Source of the DNA: Hordeum vulgare subsp. vulgare
Lineage: Eukaryota; Streptophyta; Magnoliopsida; Poales; Poaceae
Length of the DNA: 64,000 nt
Direction: 5' to 3'
Assembly: GCF_904849725.1 (NCBI RefSeq)
Contig: NC_058519.1
Coordinates: 103,962,881-104,026,880, forward strand
Positions 23,392 to 35,302 of the stretch are shown piece by piece. Made by a program: the position numbers and the translations under genes. Below the pieces are notes generated by a model, which was given only the letters and a program-made list of their open reading frames with translations, did no database searches and was not told where the DNA came from. How positions within the stretch are numbered: the first letter of the stretch is position 1; each line of letters opens with the position of its first letter.

Positions 23392-24349
23392 ACTATCGTC
23401 ATTTTTTCACGACAGATGCCATGGGTAGGCTAATCAAGAGTGGTTGGGACCGAAGGGACACCGACGGGCTCCGGGAACGAGATTGTTAACTAGCGATGCA
23501 AGACGCACGATGTACCCAGGTTCGGGGCCCTCCGTGGGAGGTAACACCCCTAGTCCTGCCAGAGTGGTTCAGGAACCAAGAACTACAATGTGCTCCTTGA
23601 GCTGTTCGACGGAGGAGGAAGATGGAGCAGCCGTCTCACAGTCTACCTCTCCTGTATGGGTGTGTGTGCGCGTAAGAATGGCCGACCCTCTGCATGGAGG
23701 GGGCCATGGGGTTTTATAGACGAACCCTCCGGCCTACAAAATGGATATAAGGTACAATGTGGGAGCCTGGTTGGCAACCTCTCCGGCTAGCCAGAGGGCT
23801 CGCTATTGTTCAGTCTTGTCACTGGAGGGGCCCGCCGGCTGCAGGGTCCCATCAGGCTCTTGGACTAGCCGGTTGGCCTATGGGATTGGTGCATGCTCCC
23901 CACGCGGGTCACGTGTGGTATGATGGTCGTCGTCTTGTGGGGTCCGGCGCCGGTTAGCGGTATGGCCGCCTCCACTATAGACACACCAGGCCAGGTAATG
24001 GAGTGGGTGGTGGCGTGCCGGTATTGTACACGGTTGACGGGTCGCAGCCGGCACTGGTCAGTTGTACAACCGCCACCACTGTAGCCACGCATACTCCTCT
24101 CCATTGTACCCGAGCTGAGGTACTTTCACCTTTAATCAAAGGCCTCCGTCACATCATAGGGGTTGATGTGACGGGTGCTCCCCATCCGGCTGACGGCTAG
24201 CCATCCGGCTAGAGAGTAGACAACAACCCCCCTAGCTGGCGCGGGCTACGTAGCCGGCCAGGAGGATCCGGCATGTGAGTGAGGCTTTCTCCCCACTCTA
24301 TGCCGAAGCGTGAAGGAGTAGGCTTGGTGAGCCAACCCCAGGGTCACCC
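23392..24349 (-). mobile_element. LTR region of the Tat-like element
   Basis: Sequence to the right of the primer site carries typical cereal LTR phrases: TCACGACAGATGCC near 23408, CCCAGGTTCGGGGCCCTCC near 23517, and a GC-rich body. For a minus-strand element this should be the 5' LTR. Its outer end is not marked by a clear TG and the border near 24350 is approximate. Several overlapping frames here (for example 23444-23719) show no domain. Confidence 0.5.
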
Positions 24350-24730
24350 CCCATAAATCCAAGTATATTTCAGAAAAGTTCAAAGATGCCCTGGCTATAA
24401 GATTGTGAGGAGAAGAACCTTGATGAAGAAAGGAATAGGATTGTCTCAAGCTTCAAGCAAGAAGACTCTACATTTTACTTTGTGACAAATCACTTTGAGT
24501 CCATAAGAAAGCCAATACTATTAAAAGAGCATGAGGTATTATGGTGAATTTGTTGCTCAAGTGCTTAGAGATAGCCACCAAAAATACTCAGCCAATCTCC
24601 CACAAAATATCTCTGTCCAAACCCAAACTAGAAAAATTGGTGCCACCAACAATTTACATTCGGCCCTACCGATTTTAGACTTGACAAAACCTATACCAAA
24701 CTCTACCATCTCAGTACAACCAACATTCCT

Positions 24731-24948
24731 ACCGGTGCCACCGAGATTTAGTGACCAACTTTCTGTTGAGAAGATTTCACAAATCGGAATTTCTGAGTCT
24801 GAAATCGGTCTCACCGATATTTGCAAACTGGTCTAGATCATTGTATTGGTACCATCGAGATTCCTATATCGGTCTCACCGAGAATTCAAAAGTTGCCACA
24901 TTTAGTGCAACTCGGTACCACCGAGATACTTTTCGTTGTCACCGAGTT
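24731..24948 (+). repeat. Palindromic ACCGAG motif cluster upstream of a TATA box
   Basis: Five or six short motifs of the form CGGTnnCACCG occur here: ACCGGTGCCACCGAG at 24731, ATCGGTCTCACCGAT at 24804, ATCGGTCTCACCGAG at 24868, CTCGGTACCACCGAG at 24911, and partial forms at 24846 and 24936. Several are inverted repeats with six-base arms and a three-base centre. The last ends about 40 bases before the TATA box. Confidence 0.7.
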
Positions 24949-24987
24949 GGGCAATAATGTAGTAATGTTTGGATTTTGGGAGATGCC

Positions 24988-24995
24988 TATATAAA
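24988..24995 (+). promoter_or_regulatory. TATA box of the LTR
   Basis: TATATAAA followed by CCCCTCC. This fits a plant core promoter and lies about 780 bases before the LTR end, as expected for the U3/R border. Confidence 0.65.
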
Positions 24996-25769
24996 CCCCT
25001 CCACCTACCTCTCATTTGCACAGGAAGCACTTAGAACACACTTACACTTGCCAAATCCATTTTTTCTGAGAGAGAGAGCCACCTACTCATGTGTTGAGAT
25101 CAAGAAATTTCATTCCAACCATTTGAACCTTGATTTCTATCCTCCCCGAGTTGCTTTCCACAAGATCAATCTCTCCTACCCCTGCCAAATCTGAGATTGT
25201 GATTGGGTGTTGAGGAGACTATCTTTTGAATCCCAAGAGCAAGGAGTTCATCGTTGTACCACATTTGTTACCTTTTGGAGGGTGGTGCCTCCTAGATTGG
25301 TTAGGTGTCGCTTGGGAGCCTCCTACTTCGTGTTGTGGAGTTGAACCAATATGTTTGTAAGGACAAGGAAATCTCCTACTTCACAAAGATATACCGTGAG
25401 TGAGGCTAGTCCTGTGTGGACGAAAGTCGTGGTTGAATAGACAAGGCCGCTTCTGTGTGGACCCCTTGTGGGTGGATCCATGCATGGACTCTCGCAGCCG
25501 TTACCCTCCTTGAGTTGAAGTCTCCACAAACATGGACGTACGATAGCGCCACCTATCGAAATCATGCCAAAAAATCATCGTGTCAACCTTTGCGTTTGAT
25601 CTCCCTACTTTACCATCTAATTTACACTTGCATGTTTTACTTTCCGCTGCTATACTCATAGATGTGCATGTGTAGGGTGTACTTGACTAGTCATAGTTGC
25701 TAAAACTTGCTAAGTTTTTATCTTGTCAAGTAGTCTAATCACCCCCTCTAGACATACTTTCGATCCTAC

Positions 25770-28700
25770 AACCATCCATAAAGGGGTAAAGTGAACATGT
25801 GTAACGGGGATGATTCACCTGTATATATTTGAAGTATATGTCGCACGTGTCACTTGCCAAATGGACTCTTGTCATGGTGATGTCTGTAGGATGCTCCGCA
25901 TCATCCCCCCTTAGGAAATATCCATCCTCGGATCGAGATCCAAATTGTAATAGATGGCATCCTCGTGTAGAAGTGGACGATGACCAATCACTTATCATCA
26001 TCAAGCTCTAAATGGGTAGTCTCCAATGTCTCACCATCTCGTAATTCCTTCAAAAGTGGCAAACACGACAAACACTTGGAAAAAGAAATGTAGTTAGCAT
26101 TAGTGCATAACCAAGCATTCAAGCGGTTATTCACCAAACAAGTGTCATCATCATGCATAAAATATGGTTTGACAAGGGATTTTGGTATGGCATGTGAACA
26201 TATAATTGAGCACAAGCAAAGTCATCACGAGAAAAAGCATGAAAACGTGAAGTAGATATGCTGATATGTGTGACAGGATAACAAGTATCTAACTCATGGT
26301 CAAAGAAATAATGCACAAAGTGCTCAACGAATGGTCTATGGTAGGCATAGGAATCATGCACAAAACCAAATAAAATGAAGTGTCTAAACACATGAGGCAA
26401 GTGCAAGACAATCCAAGCATAATGTGCACATGGTGTAGTGAAGATAGTGAGGCACTCAACACAATATAAAGAGCAATTGGTCATCATGTGTGAGGTAGGC
26501 AAGTGAAGCATGTAGCAATCAAGGGGGCATGGCAAATGTGAATAGATGACATTGCTGCAAGTCAACATATGATAGGAGAAATTAATCGACAAGTTGGATG
26601 CAACACATAAGGTATATATGTCATGAGGCACGGAAAGATGACAATCATGAGTGAAAGCAATATCTCTAACATGTGTGCAAATAAGTGGTCCAAGATGGCC
26701 AATATATGTCAGGGTGCAAGCAACACAAGTAGGACGGTCCACAATATACGTGCTCCAGAGTGATGTCACCTCAAAAGTGTGTCCTTGTGCATTCTTCACA
26801 ATGCCGAAACACAAGCAAGTGTGACGTAGAAGCGCGTCATTGTAGCGTGGCTCGCTCTCAAGAGCTCGATTGGTCATCTCATGTGAGTGGAAGTTGACAT
26901 GTAGTTGAAGTATCCTACACATGCACAAAATCAAAGAATGTATATGCATGGTAGATAAACACATCATCCATCATGATGGTTGTCTTCTCTTGCACATAAC
27001 CATAAGGATCACATGTGCATGAATAATATGATGCAACAATGGAAATATTCATGAACTAGGCATATGGTGCAAAGAAGGAAGGCAAGCATGCTTCACATGA
27101 AAGATGGTAAAATCTCCAATAATATTAGAGAAAGCTATGTGGGCAATATCATTAGAGAGAATAAAAGCATTGTTGCACTCAATACATGGAAAATCATCTA
27201 GCACGAGAGAGGAAACATATGGAGACATATGATAATATGCAATATCAATCATGTGTGAAGCATGGCAATGGTTGTCATCAATCGCATGAAACGAGCAAGC
27301 ACTAATCATCGATGATGCAACATAAGCAAGCATAGTGATCATGTTGTGCAAACTAGTAGTGCAAAGATGCAACATACTAGCCATAGACAATGCGCCTGAC
27401 ATATCACGAGTACGAATAGAAAGAGATATCATTGTGTTATCATAGGCATGTGTGACAAAGAAAACATGGAAATATCAAGTAAATCTCCACCAAGCTTGTA
27501 AATACACATACAAGTCATATAATCAAGTGTCATTTGAGATGCAGAGAATGTGTCACAAATGCATGGCAAGGGCATAGAAATGACCATATCATGCAAAGTA
27601 AACATGGCAATATGGGTAAAGGATATATAATGGAGAATAACCCATAACCATGTGAGGGCCATGTAAAAGAAATGCACGAAGTATTTACGCAAAGTGGATG
27701 GGTGGAGGGTAAGCACTTCATGGTGGCGCACATCTTCGTTGCTCTCTAGAACTCGTTTCGTCAACTCGTGCGCTTGCGAGGTTGATGAAGAATCATGTGT
27801 ACCTACACAACAAGGAGGCACACGAAACAAAGTATGTGCATGGTAAATGTACACATCATCCATCATGATGTGTACGTGCATGTGAGAGTTAGCACAAGGT
27901 AAACAATGCTCAAAAAAATTTGAGGCATGGTATATGAACATGTCATCCATCATGAAGGAATAGTTCTTATGTATAACACGATGGGGTCAGAAATTTAGCA
28001 TACAATTATATGTCACATCAATATAATTTTTACTCATGGGGAACATATGGTGAACATAATTATTGGGATCATGCAATGTATAGGATGGATCAAAATCTCC
28101 TAATACGTATGAGGAAACTATGGGGGTCTCCTCATGTGCAATAGCAGTAGCATAATATGGATAATATGGACAACATACAAAACAATGCATATCCAAAGCA
28201 TCCTGGTCATGGCATGGCATATGTTAACAATTGTGCAAATGATGCAAAGGGAGCATGCCAATGTTATCTCAAGAAAAATAAATGTCAATAGCAATGGGCT
28301 TGTCATCGATGCCATATGTGCAATGATATTGCAAATATGCAATATGGGTGATCTCATGCATAGCATATGACAAGTAAATCGGATTATCAAACAAGATGTG
28401 ACCTATAGAGTTCTCACAAGATAACATATGCAACATGGAATCACAACTAATACTCCACATGAGAATCATCAAACTCATCATAAATGGGTAATTCATCACA
28501 TGAGGAAGTCGCATAATCATGAAGCGTGGCAATAGGTGGATCGACATCATGCAAGCAATGAATGTCCACTAGTGGGACAAGAGCATCACCTTCACCTATG
28601 TTAACTATTTCATTCCACTAATGTGGTGTAGATTAGGTGGAAAAGACCAACTTGGAGTCATCTTCATCATGATGGAACCATGTGGGGGTGCATCATATTC

Positions 28701-28850
28701 CACCATGGCCATCGTCTTGTCCAAAGGAGGGACGGAGTTGTCGAGGATCAGCGCGTCGTCGTATATGGGACCTAGCACCAAATGAGAAGACATAATAGAG
28801 GTAGAGGTTAATTTTTTAGAAATAAAAATGGCCTTACACGCCCTATCAAC
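25770..28850 (-). mobile_element. 3' end of a Gypsy pol and a low-complexity 3' region
   Basis: On the minus strand at about 26004-25770 a short frame with LLQFGSRSEDGYF and GDDAEHPTDITMTR resembles the tail found after integrase in cereal Gypsy polyproteins. Between 26130 and 28600 the minus strand has frames of 278, 174 and 127 codons that are extremely rich in His, Met, Cys and Tyr because the DNA repeats CATG, ATCATGC and similar words. Two of them share a related segment (HEMTNRALES and HELTKRVLES), so this is a set of old internal duplications. At 28605-28793 another short frame begins MSSHLVLGPIYDD. I recognise no enzyme domain and treat the long frames as unproven. Confidence 0.45.
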
Positions 28851-28853
28851 TAC

Positions 28854-29065
28854 TATCGGTGTAAAAACGACAAACCTCGGGTAGGGGGTCCGAACCGTGG
28901 ATCTTCGATCGATGGGTTACAAGAGACAAGGGAGGCTATATTTACCCAGGTTCGAGCCCTCTTAATGGAGGTAAAACCATATGTCCTGATCTTGTTTAGA
29001 TGGAGTAGATTGTACATAGTTGATCTACCTCGAGATCGAGACCTATTATATCTCTCGAAGAAAAG
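28854..29065 (+). mobile_element. 5' fragment of an LTR
   Basis: The phrases GTGTAAAAACGACAAACCTCG, GGATCTTCGATCGATGGG and TTTACCCAGGTTCGAGCCCTC are typical of the first 150 bases of a common Triticeae Gypsy LTR that starts TGTCGGTG. Here it starts with the mutated TATCGGTG at 28854. It is cut near 29065, where Athila-like internal sequence begins. Confidence 0.55.
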
Positions 29066-29588
29066 TACTACCACATACCCCTAGGGAGAAGGTTGGTAGG
29101 AGTTAACCATCGCGCCCCTCCGACCCAAACAACACATAGGATTTCATTGAGACATAAGAAAGCTCACACATCATCATCATGCCATAACCAGTATTTCGAT
29201 GATTAATTAATAACATGCTTTAATACTGATATCTGTACTAACAAGCAATCATGTATTCATGTCCTTTCATATTACTACATCAATATAATTAATCCAAAGT
29301 TATCTTAAATGTGCTCCATGAAAGTTTTTATTATATCCTCCTTGAATACCTATCCTTTTTGGACTAGTCTTATAACCCGTACATATTGCCATTACTCCCT
29401 TTTTAGACTCTAAAATTATTTCAAGTGAAGCATGAGAGTACACTTATTTCTATAAAATATACACGCCACAGTGCTCTAAAAGATATAAGGGGAGTACTGG
29501 AACAAGTGCCTAGCTCAAAATATATAAGTGAAGCACATAGAGTATTCTAACAAATTATATGAACAGGTCTCTCTATAAAATATGTGTG

Positions 29589-32500
29589 TGTAACACCCTG
29601 GATTTTGCCCCTTTTTTCTTTTGATTTCTCTTCTGGTTTTGCTTCTCGGTGGCTTGGTAGTCTTGGAACCTAAAGGGATCACCCTTGATTCCTCTTCCTG
29701 AGTGGCTTGCCAACCTTTAAACCATCCCAAGACCTTGTCATTTCCATTTTGGACCAATCCCAATAATCTTTTCCCTCGGAATATTCCTTTTTCTATTAAA
29801 GGAATAACCCCGTTGCATTGAGTTGTGAAGCAACCCACATTTATATCATTCACAAAATTCCCAAATAATTCTTATAACTCTCTTGGGTCATATCTTCCTC
29901 AAATATGACAAAATCCTTCATTGTCATGTTCAAAAATATTCCTCAAAAATTCCTTTTCTGATTCTGCCCTAACTGTCAAGTTGTGAAGCAAGTACTCTTT
30001 TTATTTGCTTGCTTGCTCTCAAAATTTGTGGTCACTCTTTCCTATCCATATCATTGACTCATGACAAAATTCAACTCAATTTGGCTAGTAAATATTTCTT
30101 GGCAAATTTCCAAAGTTTCTGATCCAGAGGAAGCTTTGTGAAGAAAGTGCTAGCTAAAAGTATTCAAATGAGTTGAAATTTTTCCATGATTTCAATATGC
30201 TCCAATCATGCCTATCCACCAAATTTGAGCATCACCCCATCAACTCTATGACCACAGCATCAAATCTTTGTCTCTCGTCATTATTTTGGATTGTGAATCA
30301 AGTGTACTTTATGCTGCTCCATACTTTCTGAAAACTTACCAGGACATTCTCCTAACTATAAAACATCTCTCCACCAAATTTGAGCTCATTCTAGCTAACC
30401 CTCAGTAATTTTTCTAAGATTCTGTCCAGTGGGATGTTGTGTGAAGGAAGTACCACTTTGATTTATCCAGATGGTATGAAATTTATACATCATCTTCATA
30501 TGCCTAAATAACTAGCCTCCTCCAAATTTCAGCTCCATCTTTCTGGATATGTGAGTGCCACATCAAGATTTGCATTCTCGACCAGATTGGTCAGTTGCAA
30601 AGCAACTATATTGAATCTTGGTCGTTTGCTTCTCAAACTTCCCAGGATTGTAGTCCTTCTTAACCCAAACCTCCTAGACATTAGCTTTGATTCATATCAC
30701 CTCTCTGTTCATCATAATAGTGTAGCCAAGTTTTCTGTAGAAAACTTCGAGGGAAGCCTCCCATCTCCTCTAAGTTTCTTTTGCCTATCTATCACCTCGG
30801 AGGGACTAGTCCTTGGAAGGACTCACTGCTAGACATCGTGAGGCATGCCAGGGTGCACCGAGTGCGCCAGTTTACGCGGTGACCACACGTTTGGCATGCT
30901 GAACGCGTGCTCTGGCAATTGGGACCCTTGGCCTAGTCCATTTCCTCGCTCCCTCGACATCTAGCCATGTCTAGCAGCTTCCTCTCGTCGCCTTCCTTCT
31001 CCTGGACCCCTCTCCCCTTCCAGCTTCTTCCTCGCCGCGTCGCGACGAGCTTCGCCCCTGTTCTGCCCATGACCGATGTCGCCTTCCTCTCTGTCCTCTT
31101 CTTCCTCGGGCTCTCCAGAGCGCTCCCAAGGCCTCTCCTCTTCCCACGAAGCCTCTCGTCACCGCAAGCGGCCAGCCACATCTCCCTGGAGCTCCAGTGC
31201 GCGGCTAAGCTCGCCACCACGGCCGAGCTTATCCGGCTATCTCACCGCGGCTATATAATCCCCTCCCCGCATCCTACCAAGCTCATCATCACCCTGGCCG
31301 CACTCCTTTACCCCTCCCCAGCCTATCACCCGAGCTCCCGGAGCTCTCCGCACCGCCCATTGCCGCCATGGCCGCCGGCCTCCTCCTCCTAAATTGGCTC
31401 AAGGCCGAGCCCTTCTCCCCCTCTTTCCTACTCCAGAGGCCTCCAAACACCTCTACAACCCTCCCCATCTTCTCGCTTCCTCGCTGGAGTGGCTGTGGCA
31501 CCGTTCCCATCTCCTCCTGAGGCCGCCGTCCGCCACGGTCGGCGCCCCGCCGCTCCCCGACGCTCGTGGAGCCCTGGTTGGGTGCGGTACCCTCCCCCGC
31601 ATCCACCGGTGGCAAGAGCTCGCCTGGAGACGGCCGAAGTCGTCGTGGCCAGCACCGGCATCGCGGCGCCTCGCCTCTACCCCTATACGCCGACGGAAGG
31701 AAGAAGAAAGAGAAGGAGGAGAGAGAGAGAGCACCGGTGGGGACCACCTGTAAGTGACCCAGAGATCGGCCCCGCCTCGCCATGTCATTTAAGTGGAGGC
31801 ACCCGGCGGCAAGTGCGTTTTCCCCACTGGAAACGTATTCCCTCAAAGGCACCATCAATTTTTCCAGCCAGGGACCCGATAGTTAATATTTTACTTATAG
31901 AAAGGTCCCTCCCACTTCAGACAACCATATCTTTTTGCCCGTAACTCCGATCGAGCCCCCTCCAAGAGAGAACTGTTTCCGGCAATCAATTCCGCGGACT
32001 CTCCGCGCTTCTTTCTGATGGTTCCATCACCCCGAGGCAAGCCACAACCCTCATTTGCATAATTGCATTGCAATATCATAGTTTAACCTATTACTTTAAT
32101 CGCAATTATAATTATTTGCAGTATGTATTAGATTATGCAATGTTCGAATAAATTCTTGAATAGATGACTACCATGTTGAGTACAGGATTGTTAGTAACAA
32201 GTATTTTACCCACTAGTTAATGCCATGCCATTGAAGATTACTGTCTATGATTATTTCGGGTTTCATCCGGCAGTTTGTGGATATGAATCAATAGTAGTGT
32301 CTTGAGCTTATTAGCTATTGGATTACTATGATATCGTAGTGTCAGCTATGACAAAATATTATTCGGGGAAAAGATACTTAGTTGGTTGATCGAGAGTCAC
32401 CTGTCCGGGCTTATCCATGCAGCCACATTTGCCAGTATGGGACAGCCTTGACTTGGTCTGATCGCATGCTCTTTCACCGGCACCACCAAAGAGGGAAGGT

Positions 32501-33466
32501 TATGCGCGCGCGCTGCCCTGGCCCGGTAGGCAGCGATAACCTTGTGAGCCCAGTTGAGTTTTTTGGGCCCGACCCCATTTGGGACAGTTTAGTTTGGCCA
32601 CAACGATGGCAGGTGTCATGAGGACACAAGGTCCACCTAGGGCAGGACTCTGGGGGAGGATGAATAACGGTGGTATGATGGGAGAGTCACGGGTCAGGCA
32701 AGTTTCGTTGGAGCAATGCTGGTCCACCCGAATGGGATCACGAGGCCAAGTACTCCATCGTGTGGGTAAAGTGCGCAACCTCTACACAGTGAAAAATATA
32801 TTTGAATAGTCGTGTCCACGGTATTGGACAGCCCGTACAGACCTCACTAGGTGATCAATCATGACCATAGCAGTGATAATAACGATGGAAGAACTCGTCT
32901 GAGTATGGTAGCACTTGGGCATCATGCCGGTGACAAGTCTTGGTGTCCGTCTTGAGGATATTCAGTGAAGGTTTTTTTTGTGTGATCACGAGTTGGTCAC
33001 CAGAGTACGGTGACAGTAGCCTGGTATAGTTATTTTCAACTATCCTTCGGTGATGATAAATCTTTACCTAATCTTGATTGCTATGATGTTGTCTTGCCTT
33101 AGTGCTGATGTTTGTTGTGAGCTTGCGAGTACATTCAAGGTACATACCTGGCGTGTCATGCCAGTTTGCAGGTCATGCCATGATTGCATGCTTGTCGAGG
33201 ATCCTGAGTTGCGAGCTAGGATACGCGTTCCAGCCAAAGTCCCTGCGGAGTGGAGTCCATCACCACCGTTGTTGTTACGTTGCTAGCGTAGAATAACCCT
33301 AGGCAGGCGTAGTATCGCCGTGGCGATGTAATCCAAGTACCCTTGTAACCTTTTCCATGGTAATAAAGAGCTGATTTGTTCAATGCCAACGGTGCCGTAT
33401 TCCAGAAGACTTGTCCCTGGGCTGGAATACGGGGCGTTCCGGTTTCCTCTGAGCCGGGGTGCCACA
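29589..33466 (+). mobile_element. 3.9-kb solo LTR with TSD GTGTG
   Basis: The unit starts TGTAACACCCTGG at 29589 and ends GGGTGCCACA at 33466. It is flanked by perfect 5-bp duplications GTGTG at 29584-29588 and 33467-33471. The two ends form a short imperfect inverted repeat. Inside are a TATATAAT at 31252-31259, a GC-rich leader from about 31000 to 31750 with a GTAAGT donor-like site at about 31751, and an AATAAA at about 33362, all on the plus strand. No gag or pol is present, so this is a solo LTR left after recombination of a long-LTR Gypsy element. The family looks Tekay/Del-like. Frames in the leader (up to 189 codons) overlap on both strands and lack domains. Confidence 0.85.
31252..31259 (+). 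promoter_or_regulatory. TATA box of the 3.9-kb solo LTR
   Basis: TATATAAT is followed by a CT-rich stretch and, at 31368, an ATG in the good context GCCGCCATGGCC. That ATG opens a 50-codon frame (MAAGLLLLNWLK at its start), which may be a leader ORF in the LTR transcript. Its role is unknown. Confidence 0.5.
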
Positions 33467-33785
33467 GTGTGTACATAAAACAATGATTGTGGCAAACTAA
33501 AATAAAATCAAACTATACTACATGATGCTCCAAGCAAAACACATTTCATGTGATGAATAAAAATATATCTCCAAGTGAAATACCGATATAATGGAGACGA
33601 AAGAGCATGTGCCTTCCGGGGCATCCCCAAGCTTGGACACTTGGGTATTACTTGAATATTACCTTGGTTTCCTTGGGAATCCCCAAGCTTATGGTATTGC
33701 CGCTCCTTATTCCTTCATCCATCATTGTCTCACCAAAAATTTCAAAACTCCAGCACACAAAACTCAAAAGAAACCTCGTGACATC

Positions 33786-35302
33786 TCATGACCCACAAGT
33801 GTAGGGGATCTATCGTAGCTTTTTCGATAAGTAAGAGTGTCGAACCCAATGAGGATTAGAAGGAATTGACAAGTGATCTTGAGCAAGGAATAACTACAAG
33901 TACTGAAAGGTAACTTTTTACGGGTTTTCTAGTATAAGCAACAAGGAAATTAATGCAAGTAAAGTAAATGGTGCCGAGGTGCAGCAGGTGGCCCAATCCT
34001 TTTGAACACAAAGGATAAGCTGAGGGACTAAACTTGTAAAGACTAAGGCGTTCCTGAGGACACACGGGAAAGATAGTCAAGTGCTTTCGTCATATTCTGT
34101 CTAGTACTATGTTTTGTATTGATAAGTGTTATGTGGGTGGATCTTAACTAGTGCACTGTCTAGGCTAAGACAAGCACACCCTTATGACTAATCCCTCTTG
34201 CAAGCAGCCGCAAATACAAGAGAGAAATTAAGGCAAAACCTAACCATAGCGATAAGCTTTCGGATCCAATACTCCCTCATGCAAATGTATGCGAACTGGG
34301 GTTCAGGTTTATGTCACTCCGGCAACCCACCATAAGCATTCTTTATACATGATGCATCCCCCTAGGTCCTTGAAAAGGCGAAGTGTTCTGTAGTCGATGT
34401 TCACATAACACCACTAGAAGGATAACACCATAACTTAAATATCAATCGACACATATTACTTCAACATCATATGACTACTAGCATCTAGACTTTTCCCATG
34501 TCCTTAAGAACTAATGGAAGTACTCACAAGACATAAAAGAGATCATGATCAGAGTTGATGAAAATATGTTTAACAATTTGGTCATAACAATAATCCTTCA
34601 ACAAAACTCAATAGCAATCACCACAAAAGAGTAAACAACACTGAGAGAGTAGAGGGGGTGAATAGTGCAAGGTACAACTCCGATTGCAATGGTGAAGTAG
34701 ATGGGATGAAGGTGGAGATGGTGCTGGTGTTTGTGATGTTGGTGATGATGACCTCGATGATGTCCGTGATGATGGTGATGACGATGAGGACGATCTCTCC
34801 TTCCAGGAGGAGTTCTCCCCGGCAGAATCTGCCCGCCGGAAAGGTCTTTTCTTCTGTGTAGGTTTCCGCCGTAGAGCGGCGGCGGAATCGCGGAAACACT
34901 TCTGTCCTCAGAATTTTTAGGTCAAGAGGGACATATAGGCCAAAGGAGAGTGCCGGAGGTGGGGCCCGTCACTCAGGCGGCCTCCTGGCGGGGCCTAGGG
35001 GGGCCGCGCCAACAGGTCGCCTGGGTGACCTGTGGCCCCCCTCCGGCCCTTCTTTGTCCTATCTTCGGGACCCATTCGGAAACTTCTTCCCTCAAAATTT
35101 CAGCTCAATTGGAGATGTTCTGATATTGTAACTCTTCGTGCTATTTTCTCCGCTGAATCATGCGCCTGCTGTTTCGGCACCGGAAAGTTGGAAACTATGT
35201 AAAATAAGCCAAAACACTATAAGTACATCATCGAAAAGTGAAATATATCAATGAATAGAGATAAATTATGATACAAAAAAGTGATGCATTTTGGACGTAT
35301 CA
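33786..35302 (-). mobile_element. 3' LTR of the complete Athila-like element
   Basis: On the minus strand it starts TGATACGTCCAAAATGCATC at 35302 and ends near 33786 with GGGTCATGA (the terminal CA is mutated). Length is 1517 bp. The TATA-like CCTATATG lies near 34932-34939 on the minus strand, downstream of a GC-rich block that is also found inside the element (37640-37745). Confidence 0.85.

Larger units (their letters stand above)
24350..25769 (+). mobile_element. LTR with TATA box, other family, start not resolved
   Basis: The segment ends with the sequence AATCACCCCCTCTAGACATAC followed by TTTCGATCCTACA at 25769, a form typical for the end of a common cereal LTR group. The insertion at 58610-61181 ends in a similar way. 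A TATATAAA at 24988-24995 with C-rich sequence behind it marks a promoter. Upstream of it lies a cluster of short palindromes (24731-24948). The left border is uncertain (about 24350). Coding sequence of this element is not present nearby, so it is a solo or truncated LTR. Confidence 0.6.

Noticed and set aside
26131..26967. 278-codon frame as a real membrane or metal-binding protein
   Set aside because: Its His/Cys/Met richness comes from repeated CATG-type DNA words, and no domain or conserved spacing is visible.
30967..31944. Overlapping frames of 141, 189 and 151 codons as possible host genes
   Set aside because: They overlap on both strands in a GC-rich LTR leader, contain simple Pro/Ser/Arg-rich sequence and show no domain. 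The whole region lies between the ends of a GTGTG-flanked LTR.
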